Assembly: GCA_030668755.1 (NCBI GenBank)
Contig: DAOVEW010000007.1
Span: forward strand, 1-11,209
From: Bacillota bacterium
GTDB lineage: Bacteria; Armatimonadota; Hebobacteria; Hebobacterales; Hebobacteraceae
Direction of reading: 5' to 3'
Length of the DNA stretch: 11,209 bases
Shown here: one piece after another, positions 6,269-11,209 of the stretch
Numbering within the stretch: the first letter of the stretch is position 1
How the letters are laid out: every line of letters begins with the position of its first letter
The notes under the pieces: generated by a model
Databases searched by the model: none
What the model saw: the letters and a program-made list of their open reading frames with translations, nothing else
What the model was told of the DNA's origin: nothing
Translations under genes and position numbers: made by a program

Positions 6269-7567
6269 ATGGGCATTCGGGAGGTCATTGCCAAGAAGCG
6301 CGATGGCCGTGAGCTGACGAGCGAGGAGATTGGCCTCGTCGTCGGGGAGTACGTCAGCGGCAACAGCTCCGACGCGGAGATGGCCGCGCTGCTGATGGCG
6401 ATCGTATTGCGCGGGATGACGCCGCGGGAGACGGCGGATCTGACGTTCGCAATGGTCGAGTCCGGAGAGCGTCTGGACCTCTCGTCTGTGCCGGGGATGA
6501 CGGTTGACAAGCACTCGACGGGCGGCGTCGGCGACAAGACCACACTTGTGGTCGCGCCGCTCGTGGCCTCACTCGGAGTCGCCGTGCCGAAGATGTCGGG
6601 CCGAGCGCTCGGGCACACCGGCGGCACGATAGACAAGCTGGAGACGATACCCGGGCTGACCACCGATCTGTCGCCCGACCGCTTCTGTCGGCAAGTTGCG
6701 GATATCGGGGTGGCCATTGCAGCGCAGACGGAGCGCATGGTGCCGGCGGACAAGCGGATCTACGCGCTCCGGGACGCGACGGCCACAGTCGAGAGCATTC
6801 CACTGATAGCCAGCTCGGTGATGAGCAAGAAGCTGGCGGTGGGTGCGGACGCCATTGTGCTGGACGTGAAGGCTGGGCGGGGGGCCTTCATGCCGGACGT
6901 GGAGCGCGCGCGGAAGCTGGCGCAGGCGATGGTGGACATCGGCGGCCGCGCTGGTAAGCGCGTTGTCGGGCTTGTCACGCGAATGGACGAGCCTCTCGGA
7001 AGAGCGGTGGGAGATGCAGCAGAAGTGGCCGAGGCGATCGAGACGTTGGCCGGCGGTGGGCCGGCGGACTTTGCCGAACTGTGCGAGATAGTGGCAGGAC
7101 ACATGTTGGCGGCGGCAGGCGCGGCGGGCAGCGCCGAAGAGGGCCGTACCTTCGCCCAGCGCGGACTGGAGAGCGGGAGCGGGGTTGCGAAGCTGCGGGA
7201 GATGGTGGCCGCACAGGGGGGCCAGGTTGGGGTCGTGGAGGAGCCTGAGAGGCTCACTTTGGGTGCGGCCCGGATACCTGTTGTGCTTGAGCGGCAGGGC
7301 CACGTGACGCGGATTGATGCGCGACGCGTGGGGCTGGTCGTGCGTCAGTTGAGGGCAAGGGCGGGTGCCCACAAGGCTGTCTGCGGTGTGCTGCTGCACA
7401 GGAAAGTGGGCGAGGTTGCGGACGTGAAGCCGGCGGCGAGTGTCTTATGGCCGGAGGCGGCCGGTCCGGCGCCAGAGCGGGCAATCGCAGAGGTGCGCGC
7501 CGCATTCGAGGTAAGCGAAAAGGCCGTACCAGCCAATTGCGTGCTGGCCGGCGTCGTCACGGCTTAG
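6269..7567 (+). CDS. pdp: Pyrimidine-nucleoside phosphorylase
   Basis: Cytoplasmic salvage enzyme that splits uridine, deoxyuridine and thymidine with phosphate into the base and (deoxy)ribose 1-phosphate. Length is 432 residues, as in Bacillus-type Pdp. Visible signatures: VDKHSTGGVGDKT (79-91) for phosphate binding; KMSGRALGHTGGTIDKLE (108-125), the family signature; R168, S183 and K187 in the pyrimidine-binding region (SSVMSKK, 182-188); LDVKAGRGAFM (198-208). Lysine at 108, where Escherichia coli thymidine phosphorylase has methionine, favours the broad-specificity Pdp over DeoA. The C-terminal alpha/beta domain includes the GVVEEPERL and GHVTRIDARRVG segments. The ATG has a GAGGTGG 4 bases upstream and its own promoter just before. 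It converges on the RRM gene with only 26 bases between the two stops. Confidence 0.93.
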   Translation: MGIREVIAKKRDGRELTSEEIGLVVGEYVSGNSSDAEMAALLMAIVLRGMTPRETADLTFAMVESGERLDLSSVPGMTVDKHSTGGVGDKTTLVVAPLVASLGVAVPKMSGRALGHTGGTIDKLETIPGLTTDLSPDRFCRQVADIGVAIAAQTERMVPADKRIYALRDATATVESIPLIASSVMSKKLAVGADAIVLDVKAGRGAFMPDVERARKLAQAMVDIGGRAGKRVVGLVTRMDEPLGRAVGDAAEVAEAIETLAGGGPADFAELCEIVAGHMLAAAGAAGSAEEGRTFAQRGLESGSGVAKLREMVAAQGGQVGVVEEPERLTLGAARIPVVLERQGHVTRIDARRVGLVVRQLRARAGAHKAVCGVLLHRKVGEVADVKPAASVLWPEAAGPAPERAIAEVRAAFEVSEKAVPANCVLAGVVTA

Positions 7568-7593
7568 CAACCCGGCTCAGGCCAGTAGATCCA

Positions 7594-7863
7594 TCAGGTG
7601 TGTGGACGCTTGGGGCAGGCGTGGCTCACGACGAGGCGGCGGCCGCTGTACTCACGGCCGTCGAGCGCAGCGATCGCTGCACGGGTCGAGTCTGGATCGG
7701 CAAGTTCCACGAATCCGTATCCTCGCGAGCGCCCTGTTGACGGGTCCTGGATGATCCGGACGTCGACGACCCGACCGTAGTCGGCGAAGAGGGCGGCGAG
7801 ATCGTCCTCTGTCGTGCGCCACGGCAGATTGGCGACGTAGACTGTGACAGTGTGCCTGGACAC
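7594..7863 (-). CDS. RRM-domain RNA-binding protein
   Basis: Small single-stranded RNA-binding protein, 89 residues, consisting of almost nothing but one RNA recognition motif. RNP2 is VYVANL (8-13) and RNP1 is RGYGFVEL (47-54) with the aromatic residues Y49 and F51 that stack on RNA bases; Y9 is the matching RNP2 aromatic. The beta-alpha-beta-beta-alpha-beta pattern is complete. The short tail ends CPKRPHT and lacks the glycine-rich extension of many cyanobacterial Rbp proteins. The start is a GTG with SD GAGGGGG 5 bases away; an ATG 8 bases upstream is in another frame. Bacterial proteins of this kind are often cold- or stress-responsive and act on mRNA stability or translation. It lies downstream of a cold shock protein gene on the same strand, which fits. 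Its RNA targets are unknown. Confidence 0.92.
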   Translation of the reverse strand: MSRHTVTVYVANLPWRTTEDDLAALFADYGRVVDVRIIQDPSTGRSRGYGFVELADPDSTRAAIAALDGREYSGRRLVVSHACPKRPHT

Positions 7864-8163
7864 AGCATCCCCCTCGGCTGGGATCGAGCCGGCAGGCTCG
7901 GGGTTTGATTGTCAGGCGGATGGCCGGGCAGCCGGATACGGCCGAGCCGCAAACACGGGGGATGTTCCAGTAAGGTCGCACAGTTGCCGCTGCCTTTCGG
8001 CTACCGAGCATTCTGCGGGCAAAGAGCAAACTCCTCTCCTGCCCCGCGTTTTTGCTGGGAGAATGTGCGTTCTTGGTGCAATTCCGGCTTAGCGCAGGAG
8101 CCTAACGCGACCGGCCCCCGGCTCGAGACCAGGGACCTGCTGGCGCAGATATCGCGGGGTGAG
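7864..8163. other. Noncoding gap between the csp and RRM genes
   Basis: No convincing gene on either strand. A 6-bp stem with a four-base loop (CGAGCC, 7885-7890; GGCTCG, 7895-7900) would lie in the leader of the RRM mRNA, just before its ribosome-binding site. A plus-strand terminator-like hairpin lies at 8015-8053. No clear minus-strand promoter for the RRM gene was found, so it may be read through from csp or use a non-consensus promoter. Confidence 0.5.
8015..8053 (+). terminator. Terminator-like hairpin with T-tract, plus strand
   Basis: GCGGGCA (8015-8021) pairs with TGCCCCGC (8040-8047) through 7 base pairs with one bulged C. The inner loop can form an additional AGAG/CTCT stem, and five T follow (8049-8053) after one G. 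Read on the plus strand this looks like an intrinsic terminator. The only plus-strand gene that could use it is the pyrimidine phosphorylase about 450 bases upstream, so transcription would run antisense through the RRM gene. Confidence 0.45.
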
Positions 8164-8367
8164 CTACCGCACTCGGACGCTGGCGGCCTTCAGTCCCTTC
8201 CCACCAGTCGTGACGTCCAGTTCGACTTCCTGACCCTCATAGAGAGTCCGTCGGCCGGGAACGTTGCTGACGATGACCGAGTAGTGAACGAAGACATCGC
8301 CCTGCTCTGTCTCGATGAACCCGTACCCCTTGGCATCGTCGAACCACTTCACCTTGCCAGTGGTCAC
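8164..8367 (-). CDS. Cold shock protein (CspA family)
   Basis: Single-stranded nucleic acid chaperone that melts mRNA secondary structure at low temperature or in growth transitions. Length is 67 residues, exactly the compact CspA size. It starts [18 protein letters not shown] with RNP1 at KGYGFIE (13-19), followed by RNP2 VFVHYS (25-30) and the usual EGQEVELDV and final AASVRV strands. The region [16 protein letters not shown] replaces the common S-A-I-x-x-x-G-F-K-x-L stretch, a modest deviation. The start is a GTG with SD AAAGGA (8376-8381) 8 bases upstream; 11 more open codons upstream begin with a TTG without family similarity, and an ATG 8 bases upstream is out of frame. A promoter lies about 110 bases upstream, giving a long leader. 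Confidence 0.93.
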   Translation of the reverse strand: MTTGKVKWFDDAKGYGFIETEQGDVFVHYSVIVSNVPGRRTLYEGQEVELDVTTGGKGLKAASVRVR

Positions 8368-8375
8368 TGGCCATG

Positions 8376-8381
8376 TCCTTT
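8376..8381 (-). promoter_or_regulatory. Shine-Dalgarno that sets the csp start
   Basis: On the minus strand AAAGGA stands 8 bases before the GTG at 8367. It selects the canonical 67-residue CspA form rather than the longer open frame or the nearby out-of-frame ATG. Confidence 0.65.
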
Positions 8382-8484
8382 CCGGTAGTCTGAACGGCAA
8401 CGGAAGAAGGCTGGCAGCAACACTGGTGAGTCTTCACGCCGCCCTCAGACCCATCTATGAGTGCGGGCAATACCCGACCTGCTG

Positions 8485-8513
8485 ACCATATCATCAAACA
8501 ACTCCGAAGTCAA
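8485..8513 (-). promoter_or_regulatory. Promoter of csp
   Basis: On the minus strand TTGACT (8513-8508; 5 of 6 match the -35 consensus) is followed after exactly 17 bases by TATGGT (8490-8485; 4 of 6 match the -10). Transcription would start near 8478, so the leader before the csp GTG is about 110 bases. A CGGG/CCCG hairpin with a 5-base loop (8464-8476) would form at the very 5' end of the mRNA. Confidence 0.65.
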
Positions 8514-8572
8514 GTTGCGCCGGCTGTGGCTGCTAAGGGTTGGCCGAAGTGTGAAGCGTCGCAGGGGCAACA

Positions 8573-8586
8573 GCGCCCACTGGCGC
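8573..8586 (-). terminator. Weak hairpin after the glycosyltransferase gene
   Basis: GCGCC and GGCGC form a 5-bp stem with a 4-base loop, about 33 bases past the stop of the glycosyltransferase gene. On the minus strand it is followed by TGTTG rather than a real U-tract. It is the only termination candidate between the right-hand operon and the csp promoter. Confidence 0.25.
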
Positions 8587-8618
8587 AAGCATGGAACGCT
8601 CGGCGCCCCGCGCGGTGC

Positions 8619-9344
8619 TCACAGCCGATAGCGGCGGAGCAGCCAGTTGATGCGGATGCGCGCCAGATCCTTCAACGCGTCGAGCGAGTCGCGGACGCGG
8701 CTGATGCGCGTATCGGGGGAGTCGACCCAGGTGACGGGGACCTCGGCGATCTTCATGCCCAGGCGCTGTGCGAGGAAGAGGACCTCCATGTCGAAGGCGA
8801 TGCCGCCCATGCGCTGCGCGCCGAACAGCCGCTGGGCGATCTCCCGTGGGAAGAGCTTGAAGCCGCACTGTGTATCGGTGATGCTGCGGACTGCGACGAG
8901 CCGGACGAGGATATTGCCCACCCGCCCGACTAGCTCACGGTACCACGGCTGCCGGACTGGAAGCCGAGACTCGGGCAGCGCGCGGGAAGCGATGGCGATA
9001 TCGCGGCCGGCCTCGAGCGCGGCCATGAGGTGTTCGACCTCCTCGATGGGAGTGGAGAGGTCGGCATCGGAGAACAACACGTACTCGCCCCGGGCCGCGA
9101 GCATCCCCGTTCTGACGGCGGCGCCTTTGCCGCGCTTGGGCTCCTGGACGACCTCGACTCCGGCGCTCCGCGCCACGTCGGAGGTGCGATCGGTGCTCGC
9201 ATTGTCGACGACGAGCACCTCGGACTGGTAGGTCTGGGCGGCGAGATAGTCCTTGACCCGCGCGAGGGAGGGGCCGAGGCGGCCCTCTTCATTGTAGGCG
9301 GGGATCACGACCGACAGGAACGGTCGCGCGGTGGTCTCGCTCAC
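8619..9344 (-). CDS. Family 2 glycosyltransferase, ALG5 / dolichyl-phosphate glucosyltransferase-like
   Basis: GT-A fold enzyme expected to transfer a sugar from a nucleotide donor to a polyprenyl-phosphate or similar lipid carrier at the membrane. Length is 241 residues. Visible: SVVIPAYNEEGRL (11-23), VLVVDNASTDRTSDVA (43-58) for the nucleotide-sugar, GKGAAVRTGMLAARG (72-86), the metal-binding DADLSTP (93-99), DTQCGFKLF (157-165), FDMEVLFLAQR and EVPVTWVDSPDTRI. These match the ALG5-like branch (DPG_synthase) more closely than DPM synthases. No C-terminal membrane segments are present. The GTG start overlaps the TGA of the preceding gene (GTGA) and has GAGAGG (9353-9358) 8 bases upstream; an upstream-open extension of 68 codons overlaps yggU and is rejected. 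It is the last gene of the right-hand operon. The actual sugar and acceptor are unknown. Confidence 0.9.
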   Translation of the reverse strand: MSETTARPFLSVVIPAYNEEGRLGPSLARVKDYLAAQTYQSEVLVVDNASTDRTSDVARSAGVEVVQEPKRGKGAAVRTGMLAARGEYVLFSDADLSTPIEEVEHLMAALEAGRDIAIASRALPESRLPVRQPWYRELVGRVGNILVRLVAVRSITDTQCGFKLFPREIAQRLFGAQRMGGIAFDMEVLFLAQRLGMKIAEVPVTWVDSPDTRISRVRDSLDALKDLARIRINWLLRRYRL

Positions 9345-9640
9345 TTCCTTCGCCTCTCCCGGGACGCCGCAAGCGCCAGCCGGGCTCGTGCCTCGCGCGG
9401 CGCCATTCCTTCGACGGCGATCTGCTTTGAGCGACCTCTCTGCCCTCTGACGATCGTGATAGCGGACTTCGCAACCGTCAGCGCCTTTGCGAGCACGGCA
9501 ACGCACTCCCTGTTGGCCGCGCCCTCGGCGGCGGGCGCGTGCACGCATACGACGAGTCGGCCGGCGTTGTCCCTCTCCACACAGGACCGGGAGGATCGGG
9601 GGCGGACCCGCACCGCTATGAGCTGGTCGTCGGAAGCCAC
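9341..9640 (-). CDS. DUF167 / YggU family protein
   Basis: Small conserved protein of 99 residues, about the usual YggU size, with no established biochemical function. The family pattern is clear: VRVRPRSSRS near the start, VHAPAAEGAANRECVAVLAKAL in the middle (P-x-x-x-G-x-A-N signature) and the TIVRGQRGRSKQIAVEG strand near the C-terminus. The tail is rich in Arg and Ala. The start is a GTG; its SD GAGGT (9648-9652) overlaps the stop codon of the upstream CPBP gene, and only 10 bases separate the two genes. YggU genes are often next to yggT, which is found here one gene upstream. The end overlaps the glycosyltransferase start by 4 bases. Confidence 0.87.
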   Translation of the reverse strand: MASDDQLIAVRVRPRSSRSCVERDNAGRLVVCVHAPAAEGAANRECVAVLAKALTVAKSAITIVRGQRGRSKQIAVEGMAPREARARLALAASRERRRK

Positions 9641-9650
9641 AGCCGATACC

Positions 9651-11072
9651 TCAGTGGTAGAGTGTGAGCAGAATGGCGAGGTTGAAACCGTTGAAGGCGG
9701 CGTGAGCGGCCCAGGGCGCGAGAAGCGAACCGTATCGTTCGTAGAGGTAGGCGAAGAGTACGCCCAGCAGGAGGTAAGGAAGCAGCGGGAGCGCGCTCAG
9801 ATGGGCCACCGCGAACACGAGCCCGCTGGCGAGGGCGGCCGGGGCGAAGGGCCAGTCTTTGCGAAGCGCGCCGTAGAGGATGCCGCGGAACAACGTCTCT
9901 TCGAGGGCAGGAATTATGGCACAGGCAGCCACGATGAGGACGACTTTGGTGGGCCACAGGGGAGCCCCGGTGATGACCGGGACAAGAGGGTGCTCCTCTG
10001 GGAAGGTGCCCAGGCCCACCTGCTGTGCGAGGGAGTACCTCAAGTAGAGGTTCTGGATGACCTGGTAGAGTCCGAGGATCGGGAGGGCGAAGAGGCCCGC
10101 CGCCGAGATTCCTGCGACGAGCCACCGCCACCCGCGCGACAGGCGCCACCCCAGGCGCGTGCCCCTTGGCGAGGCGAGCCACACCCAGGCGATGCCCGCA
10201 ATGCCGGCCGCAAGCCCCGGGACAAGGAGGGCGAGTGCGCCTGTCGTTCGTTCGGCAGGCAGGACCGCACCCAATGCGAGGCGGCAGGCCTGAGCCACGA
10301 AGAGCCAGAGGATCAGTGCTTCGACTGCCTCGCGGGCGCGCCAGGTCGCGGGCGGCGGAGCCGCCGGGCGATGCGCCGCGCCGGCGCGCGCCTCGCGGAC
10401 GCGGCCCATAATGAAAAGCGCGAGGCCGATCAGTCCGGCCAGGAGCATCAGGCCGCATACCGCCACCATGGCCGCCGCCGGCACGGCGAGGCCGAGCGCC
10501 TGCGCGCGAGCGGCGCGCCAGACCTGCTCTGCAGCATCGGTCCGGCCCAGGTGCTCGTAGGCCCTCGCCAACACGAGCAGCCCCGCGGGGGACTTGCGGA
10601 GGAAGCTCGCCGCGTTCTCGACGTCTTCGGGCGAGGGCTCCGTCGAGGCCATTACCCTCAAGGTGGCGATGAGGCCTTGGCGCTCGGACTTGGGCAGGTC
10701 CTGTCGGAGAAGCGCGTAGAGGGTAGTGACAGCGTCTTCCCTGCGGTCGAGCGCACTGAAGACCAGCGCAAGGGAGGTGAGGGTTTGCGGATCCTCCGGC
10801 GCTGCCTCAACGCTCAAGAGGTAGTGGAGGTGGGCCTGATCGAGGAACTGCCGGCTTTCCTCTTCGCCGAAGCCTGCGATCCGCGCCAGGTAGAACATCC
10901 GCACGAAGGTGTCGCCGGCACGCCCGTAGCGTTCAGCCCTGCCCTTCGTCCACTTGGACACCGGGGGAACGCCGAAGGGGAAGGCGAGGCTGATCAGTAT
11001 CCCGACGGCCATCGCTGCGAAGAGGATTGTGCGGAGCGATGACCGCGAGGCAGACCGGGGTGGGTCCTGCAC
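9651..11072 (-). CDS. CPBP-family intramembrane protease-like protein with TPR-like N-terminal region
   Basis: Membrane protein of 473 residues. A first membrane segment (about 14-33) leads to an alpha-helical soluble part (about 45-190) with TPR-like helices such as HYLLSVEAAPEDPQTLTSLA and LLVLARAYEHLGRTDAAEQV. Several membrane segments follow (about 193-222, 250-270, 278-300, 316-340, 375-390, 408-440, 448-470). The C-terminal CPBP/CAAX-protease domain has all three motifs: EETLFR (391-396), FAVAH (420-424) and HAAFN (457-461), so the presumed glutamate protease site is intact. Members of this family cleave or process membrane proteins, mature or resist peptides, or act as scaffolds. The GTG start has GAGGAG (11083-11088) 10 bases upstream, overlapping the end of yggT. 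Its substrate is unknown. Confidence 0.88.
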   Translation of the reverse strand: MQDPPRSASRSSLRTILFAAMAVGILISLAFPFGVPPVSKWTKGRAERYGRAGDTFVRMFYLARIAGFGEEESRQFLDQAHLHYLLSVEAAPEDPQTLTSLALVFSALDRREDAVTTLYALLRQDLPKSERQGLIATLRVMASTEPSPEDVENAASFLRKSPAGLLVLARAYEHLGRTDAAEQVWRAARAQALGLAVPAAAMVAVCGLMLLAGLIGLALFIMGRVREARAGAAHRPAAPPPATWRAREAVEALILWLFVAQACRLALGAVLPAERTTGALALLVPGLAAGIAGIAWVWLASPRGTRLGWRLSRGWRWLVAGISAAGLFALPILGLYQVIQNLYLRYSLAQQVGLGTFPEEHPLVPVITGAPLWPTKVVLIVAACAIIPALEETLFRGILYGALRKDWPFAPAALASGLVFAVAHLSALPLLPYLLLGVLFAYLYERYGSLLAPWAAHAAFNGFNLAILLTLYH

Positions 11073-11077
11073 GGAAG

Positions 11078-11209
11078 CTACACTCCTCTTGCCAGCGACA
11101 TCAGCATCGCCCGGACGATATAGAGGATGACCAGGGCGATCATCGGTGCGAAGTCGAGTCCTCCGCCAGCGGTTGGAACGCTGCGGCGGATGGGCCGCAG
11201 CATGAGGTC
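11078..11209 (-). CDS. YggT family membrane protein, C-terminal part
   Basis: The minus strand from the window edge encodes the last 43 residues of a YggT protein: DLMLRPIRRSVPTAGGGLDF, then APMIALVILYIVRAML as a membrane helix, then a short tail before TAG. The L-x-P-x-R-R-x-x-P-x-x-G-G-x-D-F-x-P-x-I pattern is the hallmark of the family. The upstream part lies outside the window. YggT is a small integral membrane protein, often encoded near proC, yggS, sepF and yggU. Here it is followed 5 bases later by the CPBP gene, whose SD lies within the yggT end, so both belong to one transcript. Confidence 0.88.
   Translation of the reverse strand, partial: DLMLRPIRRSVPTAGGGLDFAPMIALVILYIVRAMLMSLARGV

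Noticed and set aside
8110..8135. tRNA T-arm-like GGCTCGAGACC
   Set aside because: The flanking bases do not form the T stem and no acceptor or anticodon arms were found around it.
8056..8145. Sequence resembling parts of a cobalamin riboswitch (GGTGCAATTCCGGC, later GAGACCAGGGACCTGC) on the plus strand
   Set aside because: Only fragments match, the core pairing and the B12 box are not present in order, and no plus-strand gene follows that it could control.
7909..8388. 159-codon plus-strand frame
   Set aside because: It runs across the noncoding gap and antisense to csp; no domain and no good start signal.
8368..8400. N-terminal extension of the cold shock protein from a TTG
   Set aside because: Eleven codons without family similarity and no SD; the GTG at 8367 gives the canonical CspA start.
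9030..11042. 670-codon open frame on the plus strand
   Set aside because: It is antisense to the glycosyltransferase, yggU and CPBP genes, all of which have clear family motifs. Its product is low-complexity (Arg, Gly, Glu-rich) with no recognisable domain; long antisense frames are common in GC-rich DNA.
1..11209. CRISPR, transposon, phage, toxin-antitoxin or other defence system
   Set aside because: No direct-repeat arrays, transposase, integrase or recognisable defence genes were seen; the CPBP (Abi-related) protein alone, in a yggT/yggU operon, is not good evidence of phage defence.

Overview
The window is GC-rich bacterial DNA. Bacterial hallmarks are a lipoprotein signal, sigma70-type promoters, Shine-Dalgarno (SD) sites with frequent GTG starts, a CspA-type cold shock protein and the YggT/YggU pair. 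The ferredoxin-linked 2-oxoacid oxidoreductase IorAB points to an anaerobic or facultatively anaerobic lifestyle. The phylum cannot be fixed from the sequence; an uncultured high-GC lineage is likely. There is no tRNA, rRNA, CRISPR array, transposon, phage gene or recognisable defence system.

Left region (1-5610) is a divergent aryl-acid / aromatic amino acid locus. Leftward runs an operon of paaK-type arylacetate-CoA ligase (3060-1738), a tandem ACT-domain protein (1741-1310) and a LivK-type substrate-binding lipoprotein (1284-94). The first two genes overlap by ATGA. A strong GC hairpin lies just after livK, and transporter permease genes may follow outside the window. Rightward runs iorA-iorB (3249-5610), overlapping by 8 bases, behind an extended -10 promoter with an inverted repeat at the expected transcription start. 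Together these proteins can import an aryl acid or amino acid, activate it to the CoA thioester, and interconvert aryl-CoA and arylpyruvate with ferredoxin. The ACT protein is a possible sensor.

Middle region (5611-8618): a hairpin, an unrecognised single-pass membrane protein (about 5741-6184), and a pyrimidine-nucleoside phosphorylase (6269-7567) with its own strong extended -10 promoter. Converging on it are two small RNA-binding protein genes on the minus strand, csp (8367-8164) and an RRM protein (7863-7594). They are separated by about 300 noncoding bases that carry a plus-strand terminator-like hairpin. The csp gene has a good promoter about 110 bases upstream of its start codon, giving the long leader typical of cold shock genes.

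Right region (8619-11209) is a compact minus-strand operon: yggT (partial, enters from the right edge), a TPR-like/CPBP membrane protease-family protein, yggU (DUF167) and an ALG5-like family 2 glycosyltransferase. Spacing is tight, with SD sites inside or next to the preceding stop codons and one GTGA overlap.

Most of this is well-understood gene content. The points worth a second look are the complete aryl-acid module with its operator-like palindrome, the csp leader, the possible antisense relation between the phosphorylase transcript and the RRM gene, the CPBP protein inserted between yggT and yggU, and the orphan membrane protein.
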